DNA of 64,000 nucleotides, taken from Peptococcaceae bacterium (GTDB lineage Bacteria > Bacillota > Desulfotomaculia > Desulfotomaculales > Desulfocucumaceae). The stretch spans positions 18,788 through 82,787 of the forward strand of contig JAILZP010000012.1 in the NCBI GenBank assembly GCA_023512435.1, given 5' to 3'. How positions within the stretch are numbered: the first letter of the stretch is position 1; each line of letters opens with the position of its first letter. The translations under genes and the position numbers were made by a program. The notes under the pieces are model-generated. The model was given only the letters and a program-made list of their open reading frames with translations, did no database searches and was not told the DNA's origin. Of this stretch, positions 9,793 to 19,035 are shown in pieces.

Positions 9793-9865
9793 TATTCGGT
9801 TTTTGGTGCGTATTCAGTTTTCGGGGCATTTATATTATGTGAGGTTTTAACTCGCATGATGCGAG
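9793..9865. promoter_or_regulatory. Direct repeat and perfect palindrome upstream of pyrE
   Basis: An 18-base imperfect direct repeat (TATTCGGTTTTTGGTGCG at 9793-9810, TATTCAGTTTTCGGGGCA at 9811-9828) is followed by a 7-1-7 palindrome (CTCGCAT-G-ATGCGAG, 9851-9865). They lie between the divergently read spore-protein gene and pyrE and may be operator sites. No clear -35/-10 pair was identified. Confidence 0.45.
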
Positions 9866-9990
9866 GAATGACCTGGATGCGCCGGAATAACGGCAGGATG
9901 CAGGAAACAAAAGAAACATATAGAAAATTTATCAAACAGACACCGAATAAACGGATTACCGCCGGAAAATTATATTGGGAGTGAAAGCGT

Positions 9991-10566
9991 TTGACTGAAA
10001 AGGACAGGTTCCTCAAAATTTTCCAGAAGACCGGGGCCATGCTGGACGGACATTTCCTGCTCACCTCCGGGAGGCACAGCGACAGGTACTTCCAGTGCGC
10101 CCTGGTCCTCCAGCATCCACGGTACTGCGGGGCTCTGTGCCGGGAACTGGCCTCCAGGTTTGCCGGGGAAGGGATTACGGCCGTGGTGGGGCCGGCCATG
10201 GGAGGAATCGTCATGTCGTACGAGGTGGCCCGCCGCCTTTCGGCCCGGAGCCTGTTTGCCGAAAGAGAGAACGGGAAGATGGCCCTGAGAAGGGGCTTTA
10301 AGATAAAGGCGGGTGAGCGGGTGCTGGTGGTGGAGGACGTAATCACCACCGGCGGGTCGGTGAAGGAGGTTATCGACCTGGTCAGGGAGGCCGGCGGAGA
10401 GGTGGCCGGCGCCGCTGTGCTGGTGGACCGCAGCGGCGGCAGGGCCGGCCTGGGGGTGCGCACCGAAAGCCTGCTGGAGATACCCGCGGAGTCCTACAGC
10501 CCAGATCAGTGCCCCCTTTGCCGGCAGGGCCTCCCCTTTGTCAAACCAGGCAGCCGCAGCGTCTGA
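9991..10566 (+). CDS. pyrE: Orotate phosphoribosyltransferase
   Basis: PyrE joins orotate to PRPP to give OMP, the substrate of PyrF. The 191-residue protein has FLLTSGRHSDRYFQC near the N-terminus and the PRPP-binding motif VLVVEDVITTGGSV in the C-terminal half, in the order expected for the longer bacterial OPRT family. A CPLC motif near the C-terminus (DQCPLCRQG) is common in Firmicute homologues. The start is the TTG at 9991, preceded by GGAGTGAAAG. It is separated from the rest of the pyr genes by a terminator and the antisense spore-protein gene. The last 29 bases overlap the next hydrolase gene. Confidence 0.96.
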   Translation: MTEKDRFLKIFQKTGAMLDGHFLLTSGRHSDRYFQCALVLQHPRYCGALCRELASRFAGEGITAVVGPAMGGIVMSYEVARRLSARSLFAERENGKMALRRGFKIKAGERVLVVEDVITTGGSVKEVIDLVREAGGEVAGAAVLVDRSGGRAGLGVRTESLLEIPAESYSPDQCPLCRQGLPFVKPGSRSV

Positions 10567-12121
10567 ACGGGCCCGGAAAATACAGGATTTACTGATGCCG
10601 CGCACCAGTCCGGCGGCAATTTTCCTCCGGAGGGCGGACAGCTTGAAAGGACAGCCCAGGAAAACCATCATGTTCATAGTGGACTCCTTCAATCCCGGCG
10701 CCCTGAGAAGGGCGCTGGACCGGAAGATGGTGCCGGCCATGGAGTTCTTGAAAAGCAGGGGCTTTTTCACAGACCGCTGTGTTTCGGTTTTCCCCACCAT
10801 GACCCCTACCTGCGCCAGCACCATTGCCACCGGGGCGCCTCCTTCGGACCACCTGGTCCCGGGTTTCGTCTGGTTCAGCCGCCGGGAAAGGCGGATCGTC
10901 AATTACGGTATCAGCCCCCTGGCGGTGAGGAAGATGGGGGTAAGGCGGGTCATCCAGGACCTGCTTTTCAACCTCAACCATATCCAGCTGAGCAGGAAGG
11001 TCAAAACCCTCTACGAATCCCTGGAAGAGGCCGGGTACACCACGGGGGCGGTGAACCCCTTCATTTTCAGGGCCGGCCGGCCGCACCGGGCCAGGATCCC
11101 GCTGCTGGTCCAGATCCTGTCCGCCTTCGGCCTGGGCGGCAAGATCTGGGGGCCGCGGAAACTCTACCTTGGGCAGATCTGTCCCCCGGACGCGCCGGAG
11201 GGCAAGATCCTCACGGTCCTGCACTGCCTGAGGAAGTTCGGTGTGAACGACGATTATTCCGGCACCGTGGGGAGGTGGCTGATCAGCAGGGGGCATCAGC
11301 CGGACCTGCTGACCATCTACCTGCCGGATACCGACGGCTATGCCCACCGGCACGACCCCGGCCGGAGCGAGGAATCGCTGCGAAGGGTGGACCGTCAGGT
11401 GAGTAAGATTCTGGGAGCCTTTCCCAGTTGGGACGAGGCCCTGCGCAGGAATACCGTCATCCTGGTGGGGGACCATTCCCAGAGCAGGGTGGGAACCGGC
11501 GCGGGCAGCACCGTGAACCTGGGACGGGAGCTGCGGGAGTTCTCGCAGCTGGACATTGGCGGGGAAAACGGGCCTCCCAGGGACATTTCCGTTTGTGTCA
11601 ACGAAAGGATGTGCCATGTCTACATCCTGCGGGACAGGGAAAGGCTGCTGCCGGTCCTGGCCGAAAGAATCCCCGGGGTGGCCGGGGTTGACCAGGTGGC
11701 CTGGAAGGAGCGGGACTGGTATCACCTGGTCCAGGCGGGGGGGAAAAGACTTTCTTTCCGGCCGGGGAGGGATTACTGGGACGAATACGGTCAGGGCTGG
11801 GCCCTGGCGGGGGATCCCGGGGCGGCCGGGGCCAGGCTGGACGGGCACAGGATAGTTTTCGGGGATTATCCCGACGCCCTGGCCCAGATCGCCAACCTCC
11901 TGAGCTGCGAAAACGCAGGGGACCTGGTGGTTACCGCCAGGGCGGGGTTCGAGTTCACCGGGGAGTACGGACCCAGCCACCAGGGCTGCGGCAGCCACGG
12001 GTCACTGCACAGGGACGACTCGCTGGTGCCGCTCTTTGTGGCCGGCGCCCCTTTCCACGCCTCGAGGCCCAGGATACTGGATTTGGCGCCGTATATACGA
12101 TCCCAGTTCGGACTGGCATAG
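10538..12121 (+). CDS. Alkaline-phosphatase-superfamily phosphodiesterase/pyrophosphatase-like hydrolase
   Basis: The protein (up to 527 residues) belongs to the type I phosphodiesterase/nucleotide pyrophosphatase branch of the alkaline phosphatase superfamily. The two-metal site can be followed: an Asp in MFIVDSFNPG, the nucleophile Thr in FPTMTPTCASTIATG, Asp and His in PDTDGYAHRHDPG, DH in VGDHSQSR, and a late His in SHGSLHRDDS. No signal peptide is seen, so it probably acts in the cytoplasm. The substrate cannot be told. The most upstream start is the TTG at 10538 inside pyrE; the ATG at 10595 (MPRTSPAAIFLRR) is a possible alternative, but neither has a convincing ribosome site. The overlap with pyrE suggests co-transcription. 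Confidence 0.8.
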   Translation: MSNQAAAASERARKIQDLLMPRTSPAAIFLRRADSLKGQPRKTIMFIVDSFNPGALRRALDRKMVPAMEFLKSRGFFTDRCVSVFPTMTPTCASTIATGAPPSDHLVPGFVWFSRRERRIVNYGISPLAVRKMGVRRVIQDLLFNLNHIQLSRKVKTLYESLEEAGYTTGAVNPFIFRAGRPHRARIPLLVQILSAFGLGGKIWGPRKLYLGQICPPDAPEGKILTVLHCLRKFGVNDDYSGTVGRWLISRGHQPDLLTIYLPDTDGYAHRHDPGRSEESLRRVDRQVSKILGAFPSWDEALRRNTVILVGDHSQSRVGTGAGSTVNLGRELREFSQLDIGGENGPPRDISVCVNERMCHVYILRDRERLLPVLAERIPGVAGVDQVAWKERDWYHLVQAGGKRLSFRPGRDYWDEYGQGWALAGDPGAAGARLDGHRIVFGDYPDALAQIANLLSCENAGDLVVTARAGFEFTGEYGPSHQGCGSHGSLHRDDSLVPLFVAGAPFHASRPRILDLAPYIRSQFGLA

Positions 12122-12196
12122 AGGCCGGCCGTGAAAAAAACAGGAAAAAAAGCGGCTTAAAAATTTAAAGAAGTTGATCACTTTGCGGCCAACTTA

Positions 12197-12205
12197 TGTT
12201 ACAAT
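12197..12205 (+). promoter_or_regulatory. Extended -10 promoter of the glycine cleavage operon
   Basis: TGTTACAAT gives a TG-n-TACAAT extended -10 box about 30 bases before the first riboswitch aptamer. A TTGATC at 12174-12179 is 20 bases upstream, too far for a standard -35, so recognition would rest on the extended -10. Confidence 0.5.
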
Positions 12206-12234
12206 TTACTAAATCAATACTGTACCGGATGATG

Positions 12235-12418
12235 CCGGCGGGAGAGTCCCGGAACCGGGCGCCGAAGGAGTAACCCGCAGCAGTGCCGTGGCTTGCGGGG
12301 AAACTTTCAGGCAAACAGACCGCCGGAGGATGGAACTCTGGAAAGTCCCCGGCAGGGGCGCCCAAGGGGAACAGCCGGAATTGGCCGGTAAATCTCTCAG
12401 GTAAAAAAGACAGAGAAG
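12235..12418 (+). promoter_or_regulatory. Tandem glycine riboswitch
   Basis: Two consecutive gcvT-type aptamers precede gcvT. Aptamer 1 is closed by CCGGCGG (12235-12241) with CCGCCGG (12320-12326) and contains the hallmark GCCGAAGGAG (12261-12270) and TTTCAGGCAAACAGAC. Aptamer 2 is closed by CTCTG (12336-12340) with CAGAG (12411-12415) and contains GCGCCCAAGGGGAACAG and TCTCTCAGGTAAAAAAGACA. The 3' strand of aptamer 2's closing stem is also the 5' strand of the downstream terminator. Glycine binding should therefore block the terminator and switch the operon on, as known for this riboswitch class. Confidence 0.95.
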
Positions 12419-12446
12419 GCGTGCAGCTTCTCTGTCTTTCTTTTTT
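12406..12446 (+). terminator. Riboswitch-controlled intrinsic terminator
   Basis: A 13-bp perfect stem (AAAGACAGAGAAG at 12406-12418, CTTCTCTGTCTTT at 12427-12439) with an 8-base loop is followed by CTTTTTT. Its left arm overlaps the P1 stem of the second glycine aptamer, the expected expression platform. Confidence 0.92.
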
Positions 12447-12533
12447 ACGCGGTTAAATGTGCAACGCGGGCAGTTGCTGATGGCCGGCGGCTTTTTCCGG
12501 CAATAATAACAATGTTATCACGGGGGTGACGAG

Positions 12534-13658
12534 GTGGCGGAAGATCTTAAAAAGACTCCCCTTCACGACCTCCACGCGGCGCTGGGGGCGCAGATGTTTC
12601 CCTTCGGCGGGTGGACCATGCCGCTCCGGTACGGGGACATACTGGAGGAGCACCGGGCGGTCCGGGAGAGGGCGGGCCTGTTTGATGTTTCCCACATGGG
12701 GGAAATAGTGGTCCGGGGACCCCGGGCCGGAAGCCTTGTCCAGGAACTGGTGACCAACGATATTTCCGGCATGGAGGACGGGCAGGCGGTGTACAGCCCC
12801 ATGTGCGCCGGGGACGGGGGGGTGCTGGACGACCTGCTGGTGTACCGGCTGGAGGCCGGCCATTACATGCTGGTGGTCAATGCCGCCAATACCGGCCGGG
12901 ATCTTGCCTGGGTCCGGAGCCATGCCGGGGAGGGCGTGGAGGTGGAGGACGTGTCCGGCCGGACCGCCCTGCTGGCCCTGCAGGGCCCCCGGGCGGCGGA
13001 GGTGCTGAAGCCCCTGGCCGGGTTCGACCCGGGATCACTGGGATCTTACCGCTTTGTCCGGGGGCCGGTGGCCGGCGTGGAGTGCCTGGTTTCCAGGACC
13101 GGGTATACCGGAGAGGACGGCTTTGAGATTTACCTAGACGCCGGGGACGGGGCCGGGGTTTGGCAGGCCCTGATGGAATCCGGCAGGAATCACGGCCTGG
13201 TCCCGGCGGGCCTTGGCGCCAGGGACACCCTGAGGCTCGAAGCCTCCCTGCCCCTCTACGGGCACGAGCTGAATGAAAAGACAACGCCGCTGGAGGCGGG
13301 GCTGGGGCGTTTTGTAAAGCTGGACAAGGGCCCCTTCACCGGGCGGGAGGCGCTGCAGAGGCAGCAGCGGGAAGGACTGTCCCGCCGCCTGGTGGGCCTG
13401 TCCATGCTGGACCGGGGAGTGCCCAGGGCCGGTTACCCGGTGCTGGTTGGGGATGATCCGGCCGGGGCGGTCACCTCGGGCGGGTACGCTCCCACCCTCA
13501 ACGCCTGCCTGGCCATGGCCTACGTGACCTCCTCCGTCAATCCGGGGGACCGGGTGGCGGTGCTGATCAGGGGGAAAAAGTGCGGGGCCGCGGTGGTGCC
13601 CCTGCCGTTTTATAAAAAATCCGCCCGCCGGGAGGCGGAACCTAAAACCCTTAAATAA
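12534..13658 (+). CDS. gcvT: Glycine cleavage system T protein (aminomethyltransferase)
   Basis: GcvT takes the aminomethyl group from lipoyl-GcvH and forms methylene-tetrahydrofolate, releasing ammonia. The 374-residue protein matches the family in length and has the folate-binding signatures FPFGGWTMPLRY, LFDVSHMGEI, TRTGYTGEDGFEIY-like sequence (residues about 195-208) and the C-terminal barrel with GAVTSGGYAPTL. The start is the GTG at 12534 after a GGGGGTGACGAG ribosome site. It is the first gene behind the glycine riboswitch, with gcvH 17 bases downstream. A lysine/arginine-rich tail (KKSARREAEPKTLK) extends past the folded domain. Confidence 0.97.
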   Translation: MAEDLKKTPLHDLHAALGAQMFPFGGWTMPLRYGDILEEHRAVRERAGLFDVSHMGEIVVRGPRAGSLVQELVTNDISGMEDGQAVYSPMCAGDGGVLDDLLVYRLEAGHYMLVVNAANTGRDLAWVRSHAGEGVEVEDVSGRTALLALQGPRAAEVLKPLAGFDPGSLGSYRFVRGPVAGVECLVSRTGYTGEDGFEIYLDAGDGAGVWQALMESGRNHGLVPAGLGARDTLRLEASLPLYGHELNEKTTPLEAGLGRFVKLDKGPFTGREALQRQQREGLSRRLVGLSMLDRGVPRAGYPVLVGDDPAGAVTSGGYAPTLNACLAMAYVTSSVNPGDRVAVLIRGKKCGAAVVPLPFYKKSARREAEPKTLK

Positions 13659-13675
13659 TCAAGGAGGGAAAAGTT

Positions 13676-14062
13676 ATGATCATGGACGGGCTGTTGTACA
13701 GCGAGGATCACGAGTGGATAAAGGTGAACGGAAAATCAGGCCGCCTGGGGATTACCCATTACGCGCAGGAGGCATTGGGAAGCGTGGTTTTCATAGAACT
13801 GCCGGAGGAGGGATCCAGGGTGGCGGCCGGTGAGCCCCTGGGCGTGGTGGAGTCGGTGAAGGCCGCCTCGGATTACTACGCCCCTGTTTCCGGGAAGATC
13901 ACCGCGGTGAACGGGGAACTCCTGGACTCTCCGGGACTGATCAACGAGGACCCCTACGGAAAAGGCTGGATCGCTGAAATTGAACTGGAGGACCCGGCGG
14001 AACTGGATAAGCTGCTCAGCCCGGAGAAATACGGTGAGCTGCTTGAAAAGGAAGGCAAGTAG
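13676..14062 (+). CDS. gcvH: Glycine cleavage system H protein (lipoyl carrier)
   Basis: GcvH is the small lipoylated shuttle that moves the aminomethyl intermediate between the P, T and L proteins. The 128-residue product has LYSEDHEWIKV at the N-terminus, EALGSVVFIELPEEG, and the lipoylation site Lys62 in GVVESVKAASDYYAPV. The ATG at 13676 follows AAGGAGGG; the ATG two codons later is an alternative. Lys62 would be octanoylated by LipM and sulfurated by LipA, both encoded just downstream. No gene for the L protein (dihydrolipoamide dehydrogenase) is seen in the window. Confidence 0.97.
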   Translation: MIMDGLLYSEDHEWIKVNGKSGRLGITHYAQEALGSVVFIELPEEGSRVAAGEPLGVVESVKAASDYYAPVSGKITAVNGELLDSPGLINEDPYGKGWIAEIELEDPAELDKLLSPEKYGELLEKEGK

Positions 14063-14101
14063 CATAAGCTGGAACGGACTGGAGATTGGGGGTGAAAAAG
14101 A

Positions 14102-15445
14102 ATGCGCTACGTGATCAACACCGGGGAAGACCGGCGGGAAATGCTGGCCCGCATCGGGGCCGGGAGCGTGGAGGACCTTTTCAGGGACATTCCGGCCGAA
14201 GTCAGGCTGAAACAGCCCCTGAACCTGCCCCATCCGATGGCCGAACCGGAACTTGCCCGCCACCTGAGGGAGATGTCGGCGGCCAACCGCAACCTGGACG
14301 AATACGCCTGTTTCCTTGGGGCCGGGGCTTACGACCACTACGTACCGCAGATAGTGGACCAGCTGCTGCTGCGGTCGGAATTTTACACCGCCTATACCCC
14401 TTACCAGCCTGAAATAAGCCAGGGCACCCTCCAGGCCGTTTTTGAGTACCAGTCGCTGATCTGCGCCCTGACCGGCATGGAGGCGGCCAACGCCTCGCTG
14501 TACGACGGGGCCAGCGCTCTGGCCGAAGCCGCCCTGATGGCCTGCGGGGAGACCAAAAGGGACAGGGTGGTCCTGTCCGAAACCGTTCACCCGGAATACC
14601 GGGAAACCGTCCGGACTTACCTGAGATACCGGGGCGTAGAAGTAACTGAGTGTCCCGAAACCGGGGGCGTCACCGATCCGGAGAGGCTTATGGGAATGGT
14701 GGACGGCCGCACCGCCGCCGTACTCATCCAGCAGCCCAATTTTTTCGGCTGCCTGGAACAGGCGCCGGAGATAGGAGAGGCCGCCCGCCGGCACGGCGCC
14801 CTTTTCGTGGTCTGCGCCGATCCGGTTTCCCTGGGCGTACTGGAGGCCCCGGGGGAATACGGGGCCGACATAGTGGTGGGGGAGGGCCAGGGACTGGGCA
14901 ACCAGCTGAGCTTTGGCGGCCCCTGCCTGGGATTTATGGCCTGCCGGCAGAAGCTGGTCCGGCGCATGCCCGGGCGCCTGGTGGGGCAGACGGCGGATAA
15001 ACATGGGCGGAGGGGTTTCGTGCTCACCATCCAGGCCAGGGAGCAGCACATCCGGCGGGAAAAGGCGACCTCCAACATCTGCTCCAACGAGGCCCTGTGC
15101 GCCCTGGCCGCCGCCATATACCTGAGCTGCCTGGGGAAGGAGGGGCTGCGCAGGGTGGCGGACCTGTGCCTGCAGAAGGCCCATTACGCCCACGGGCTGA
15201 TCACCTCCCTGGAGGGAGTGAGTTCATCCTTTAAAGCCCCGTTCTTCAAGGAATTTGCCGTCCGGCTGGAAGAGGACCCGGCGGGGGTGAACCGCCGGCT
15301 TTTAAAGGATAAAATCATCGGCGGGCTGGACCTGGGGCGGTTTTATCCCCGGTATTCCGGGCATATGCTGCTGTGCTGCACCGAACTGCGCACCAGGGAA
15401 GAGATCGAACGCCTGGCCGCCGGGATTGGAGGGAAGCCGTCATGA
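14102..15445 (+). CDS. gcvPA: Glycine dehydrogenase (decarboxylating) subunit 1
   Basis: GcvPA and GcvPB form the heteromeric PLP-dependent P protein that decarboxylates glycine and transfers the remaining aminomethyl group to GcvH. This 447-residue subunit corresponds to the N-terminal half of the single-chain enzyme. It has [39 protein letters not shown] and [16 protein letters not shown], and lacks the PLP lysine, which is in the partner. The ATG at 14102 follows GGGGGTGAAAAAG. The stop codon overlaps the gcvPB start in an ATGA arrangement, ensuring equal synthesis of the two subunits. Confidence 0.97.
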   Translation: MRYVINTGEDRREMLARIGAGSVEDLFRDIPAEVRLKQPLNLPHPMAEPELARHLREMSAANRNLDEYACFLGAGAYDHYVPQIVDQLLLRSEFYTAYTPYQPEISQGTLQAVFEYQSLICALTGMEAANASLYDGASALAEAALMACGETKRDRVVLSETVHPEYRETVRTYLRYRGVEVTECPETGGVTDPERLMGMVDGRTAAVLIQQPNFFGCLEQAPEIGEAARRHGALFVVCADPVSLGVLEAPGEYGADIVVGEGQGLGNQLSFGGPCLGFMACRQKLVRRMPGRLVGQTADKHGRRGFVLTIQAREQHIRREKATSNICSNEALCALAAAIYLSCLGKEGLRRVADLCLQKAHYAHGLITSLEGVSSSFKAPFFKEFAVRLEEDPAGVNRRLLKDKIIGGLDLGRFYPRYSGHMLLCCTELRTREEIERLAAGIGGKPS

Positions 15446-16914
15446 CCGAACCCCTTATTTTCGAACTGGGCGCTCCCGGCCGCACCTCTTCCTTCATGCC
15501 GGAATGCGACGTCCCGGTGCGTGAAACGGAGGAATTGATACCCGGGAACCTGCTGCGCAAAAAGCCGCCCCGGCTGCCCGAGGCGGGCGAGCAGGAGGTG
15601 GCCCGGCACTTTACCCGCCTGTCCTCTCTCAATTACGGGGTTGACACGGGCTTTTACCCCCTGGGTTCCTGCACCATGAAGTACAACCCGAAGGTCAACG
15701 AGTACGCCGCCAGGCTGCCGGGGTTCGCCCGGCTGCACCCGTACCAGGCCGAAGACCAGGTCCAGGGGGCGCTGAGGCTGATGTATGAAACCCAGCGCTA
15801 CCTGGCCGAAATTACCGGCATGGACGAGTTTACCCTGCAGCCCGCCGCCGGGGCCCACGGGGAGTTCACCGGGCTTCTGATGATCAAGGCCTACCACGAC
15901 CACCGGGGAGAGACCGGGCGGCGCAGGGTGATCGTCCCCGACTCCTCCCACGGGACCAACCCGGCCACCGCCGCGCTGTGCGGCATGGAGGTGCGGCAGA
16001 TCGAGTCAGGCCCGGACGGCACGGTGGACCTGGACGCACTGCGGGCCGCCCTTGGTCCCGACACCGCCGCCGTCATGCTGACCAATCCAAACACCCTGGG
16101 CCTTTTTGAGAGGGACATCCTGGCCATCGCCGGGGCCGTGCACCGGGCCGGGGCGCTGCTGTACTGCGACGGCGCCAACATGAACGCCGTGCTGGGCATT
16201 TCCCGCCCCGGGGACATGGGGTTCGACGCCATCCACCTGAACCTGCACAAGACCTTCTCCACGCCGCACGGCGGAGGGGGGCCGGGGGCCGGCCCGGTGG
16301 GGGTGAAGTCTTTCCTCGCACCCTTCCTGCCTTTCCCGGCGGTGCGCCTGGACCCCGACAGCGGAACATGCTTCCTGGATTACAACCGCCCCCTGTCCAT
16401 CGGCAAGGTGCGGTCCTTTTACGGAAATTTCGGCGTGGTGGCAAGGGCCTATACCTACATCAGGGCCCTGGGCGGGGAGGGCCTGCGGGAAGTTGCCGAA
16501 AACGCGGTGATCAACGCCAACTACCTGCTCTCCCTGGTCAGGGGGACGTACCGGATCCCCTTTGACCGCCGCTGCATGCACGAGTTCGTGGCGGTCCCGC
16601 CGGCCGGGTTCAGGGAGGGCGGGCTGCACACCGCGGACATTGCCAAGAGGCTGATGGATTACGGTTACCACCCGCCCACGGTCTATTTCCCCCTGATCGT
16701 CGAGGAAGCCCTGATGGTGGAACCCACCGAGACCGAAAGCAGGGCCACCCTGGACGCCTTCGCCGGCGCCCTGCTGGAAATAGCAAGGGAGGGGCGGGAG
16801 AACCCGCAGCTGCTTAAGGATGCCCCCCACGGGACACCGGTGGCCAGGCTGGACGAGGTGACCGCTGCCCGCAGGCCCGTGCTGCGCTGGCAGCCGGAGG
16901 GGGAGGAGGGATAA
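15442..16914 (+). CDS. gcvPB: Glycine dehydrogenase (decarboxylating) subunit 2
   Basis: This 490-residue subunit provides the PLP site of the P protein. The Schiff-base lysine is Lys270 in [20 protein letters not shown], the family hallmark. Other conserved stretches are [13 protein letters not shown] near the N-terminus, [12 protein letters not shown], and [12 protein letters not shown]. The ATG at 15442 overlaps the gcvPA stop (ATGA) and follows GGAGGGAAG in the gcvPA coding sequence. The stop is immediately followed by the lipM start with no spacer, so gcvT-gcvH-gcvPA-gcvPB-lipM reads as one tightly coupled operon. Confidence 0.97.
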   Translation: MTEPLIFELGAPGRTSSFMPECDVPVRETEELIPGNLLRKKPPRLPEAGEQEVARHFTRLSSLNYGVDTGFYPLGSCTMKYNPKVNEYAARLPGFARLHPYQAEDQVQGALRLMYETQRYLAEITGMDEFTLQPAAGAHGEFTGLLMIKAYHDHRGETGRRRVIVPDSSHGTNPATAALCGMEVRQIESGPDGTVDLDALRAALGPDTAAVMLTNPNTLGLFERDILAIAGAVHRAGALLYCDGANMNAVLGISRPGDMGFDAIHLNLHKTFSTPHGGGGPGAGPVGVKSFLAPFLPFPAVRLDPDSGTCFLDYNRPLSIGKVRSFYGNFGVVARAYTYIRALGGEGLREVAENAVINANYLLSLVRGTYRIPFDRRCMHEFVAVPPAGFREGGLHTADIAKRLMDYGYHPPTVYFPLIVEEALMVEPTETESRATLDAFAGALLEIAREGRENPQLLKDAPHGTPVARLDEVTAARRPVLRWQPEGEEG

Positions 16915-17733
16915 ATGAAGTGGCGGCTGCTGAACACCGGCTACGGGAACGGGTTTGAGAACATGGCCATCGACGAGGCCATCCTGATGGTCCACGCCCG
17001 GGGCGGGAACCCCCCCACCCTGCGCTTTTACGGCTGGAAGCCCCCTGCCTTAAGCCTGGGGTATTTTCAGAACCCGGAGGAGACAGTGGACTTCAAGGCC
17101 TGCAGGAGGCTGGGCGTGGACGTGGTGCGGCGCCCCACCGGGGGCCGGGCCGTTCTCCACGACAAAGAGGTTACCTACAGCATCATCGCCAGGGAGGATA
17201 ATCCCGCCGTCCGGGGAACGGTGCCGGAGTCCTACCTCCGCCTGAGCCGGGGGCTGATCCTGGGACTGGGCCGCCTGGGCGTGGAGGTGTCCTGCAACGG
17301 GGACGGCGGCCCTGCCCCCAAAGGGCCGGCCTGCTTTGACAGCCCGGCCCTGTACGAACTGGTGGCGGGCGGACGAAAACTGGCCGGCAATGCCCAGGCC
17401 CGGAAACACGGCTGTGTGATCCAGCACGGGGCACTGCCCCTGGTCAATGACGCCGGGACCCTTTTTGCCGTTCTGAAATTTTCATCGGAGGCCGAGAGGG
17501 AAGAACAGCGGCGGCGCTTTACCGAACGGTCCGCCTCCCTGGAAGAGGTCATGGGCCGCCGTGTGCCGCCCGGCCGGGTAATCCAGGCGCTGGCGGAGGG
17601 CTTTGCCGAGGCCCTGGGAATCGACCTGGAACCCGGCGGCATGACGGAAGAGGAGTTGCTGACGGCCGAAAGGCTGGTCCGGGAAAAATACCTGAACAGC
17701 TGCAAGCCGCCAGCAGCCGTCACAGGTGTCTGA
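16915..17733 (+). CDS. lipM: Octanoyltransferase LipM (lipoate/octanoate ligase family)
   Basis: LipM moves octanoate from octanoyl-ACP onto GcvH, starting lipoate assembly. The 272-residue protein has the family motifs LRFYGWKPPALSLGYFQ, VVRRPTGGRAVLHDKEVTYS and ACFDSPALYELVAGGRKLAGNAQ. Cys140 in that last stretch corresponds to the acyl-thioester cysteine of Bacillus LipM, and the length matches LipM rather than ATP-dependent LplA, which has an extra C-terminal domain. It starts at the ATG directly after the gcvPB stop. Its place in the gcv operon, with lipA downstream, fits modification of GcvH as its main job. A ligase acting on free lipoate cannot be fully excluded. Confidence 0.88.
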   Translation: MKWRLLNTGYGNGFENMAIDEAILMVHARGGNPPTLRFYGWKPPALSLGYFQNPEETVDFKACRRLGVDVVRRPTGGRAVLHDKEVTYSIIAREDNPAVRGTVPESYLRLSRGLILGLGRLGVEVSCNGDGGPAPKGPACFDSPALYELVAGGRKLAGNAQARKHGCVIQHGALPLVNDAGTLFAVLKFSSEAEREEQRRRFTERSASLEEVMGRRVPPGRVIQALAEGFAEALGIDLEPGGMTEEELLTAERLVREKYLNSCKPPAAVTGV

Positions 17734-17838
17734 GATGCACAAGACTCTTCCGCCGGCTCAATCAAAGGGGTAATATTTTGTTAGCCCGTTGAACAAATAA
17801 CAAAACCCGCTATTCATATCTTAACTGGAGGGATTTAA

Positions 17839-18954
17839 ATGATTATCGGGGTTCCCCGGGAGATCAAGATCAACGAGGACAGGGTCGCCATTACTCCGGC
17901 CGGCGCCAAGGACATGGTGGAGGCGGGCCACAGGGTGATCATCGAGGCCGGGGCCGGGACGGGCAGCGGGATATCCGACAGCGCCTACCGGGACGCCGGA
18001 GCGCGTATGGTTTCCAGGGAGGAGGTATACCGGGACGCGGAACTGATTTTGAAAGTCAAGGAGCCTCTTCCGGAGGAGTATTCCTTTTACAGCCCGGATC
18101 AGATCCTTTTCACCTACCTGCACCTGGCCAGGGAGCCTGAGCTTACCAGGATGCTGCTGGACAAAAAAGTAACCGCCATTGCCTATGAAACCATTCAGAC
18201 CGACAGCGGGGCGCTGCCGCTGCTCACCCCCATGAGCGAGGTGGCGGGCCGGATGGCGGTGCAGATCGGCGCCCGCTTCCTGGAAAAGCCCCAGGGGGGC
18301 AAGGGGATCCTGATGGGCGGGGTGCCCGGGGTTCCGGCAGCCGATGTGGTAATCATCGGGGGCGGGGTGGTGGGCCTGAACGCCGCCAAGGTGGCCCTGG
18401 GCATGGGCGCCCAGGTCACCATCATCGACCGCAGCGCCGAACGCCTGCGCTATATAGACGACATATTCGGCAGCCGCATCAAGACCCTGATGTCCAACAG
18501 CTACAACATTGAAGGATCGGTGAGGTACGCCGACCTGGTCGTCGGGGCCGTCCTGGTGCCCGGAGCAAAGGCGCCGTGCCTGGTCACCGAGGAGATGGTC
18601 AAACAAATGAAGCCCGGATCGGTGATTATCGACGTGGCCATTGACCAGGGAGGGTCGGTGGAGACCATCGACCGGGTGACCACCCACAGCGATCCGGTCT
18701 ATGAAAAGCACGGGGTTATTCACTACGCGGTGGCCAATATGCCCGGGGCGGTGGCCCGGACGTCCACCTTTGCCCTGACCAACGTCACCCTGCCCTACGC
18801 CCTTGAAATAGCCGGCAAGGGGTTTATGCGGGCGGTGAGGGAAAGCAGGGCCGTAGCCAGGGGAGTGAATACCCACGGCGGCAGGCTTACCTGCAGGGCC
18901 GTGGCCGAGTCGCTGGGGCTGGAGTATACCCCTCTTGAAGAAGCTATCCATTAA
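17839..18954 (+). CDS. ald: Alanine dehydrogenase
   Basis: Ald reversibly deaminates L-alanine to pyruvate with NAD+. The 371-residue protein has the family N-terminus [22 protein letters not shown], substrate residues around LILKVKEP and FTYLHLA, the Rossmann loop [21 protein letters not shown], and the catalytic region [16 protein letters not shown]. The ATG at 17839 follows CTGGAGGG. A 105-base spacer separates it from lipM. Neighbours suggest joint use of small amino acids: glycine cleavage for one-carbon units, alanine deamination for pyruvate and NADH. In Bacillus relatives the gene supports sporulation and alanine metabolism (family knowledge). Confidence 0.97.
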   Translation: MIIGVPREIKINEDRVAITPAGAKDMVEAGHRVIIEAGAGTGSGISDSAYRDAGARMVSREEVYRDAELILKVKEPLPEEYSFYSPDQILFTYLHLAREPELTRMLLDKKVTAIAYETIQTDSGALPLLTPMSEVAGRMAVQIGARFLEKPQGGKGILMGGVPGVPAADVVIIGGGVVGLNAAKVALGMGAQVTIIDRSAERLRYIDDIFGSRIKTLMSNSYNIEGSVRYADLVVGAVLVPGAKAPCLVTEEMVKQMKPGSVIIDVAIDQGGSVETIDRVTTHSDPVYEKHGVIHYAVANMPGAVARTSTFALTNVTLPYALEIAGKGFMRAVRESRAVARGVNTHGGRLTCRAVAESLGLEYTPLEEAIH

Positions 18955-18972
18955 AGGCCGCCGGAACGGTAT

Positions 18973-19007
18973 ATTCTGGATTCTGAATTCTGAATTCTGG
19001 GTTCCGG
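18973..19007. repeat. Heptad repeat between ald and lipA
   Basis: Five consecutive 7-mers: ATTCTGG, ATTCTGA, ATTCTGA, ATTCTGG, GTTCCGG. The array ends about 28 bases before the lipA start codon. It is one of the cleanest examples of the ATTCTGR family. Confidence 0.9.
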
Positions 19008-19035
19008 TCGAAATTTCAGGCCAGGGAGTGATTAG

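Noticed and set aside
9811..9839. Sigma-G promoter for the spore-protein gene
   Set aside because: TGAATA and CATAATA words occur on the correct strand but not in the right order and spacing for a forespore promoter.
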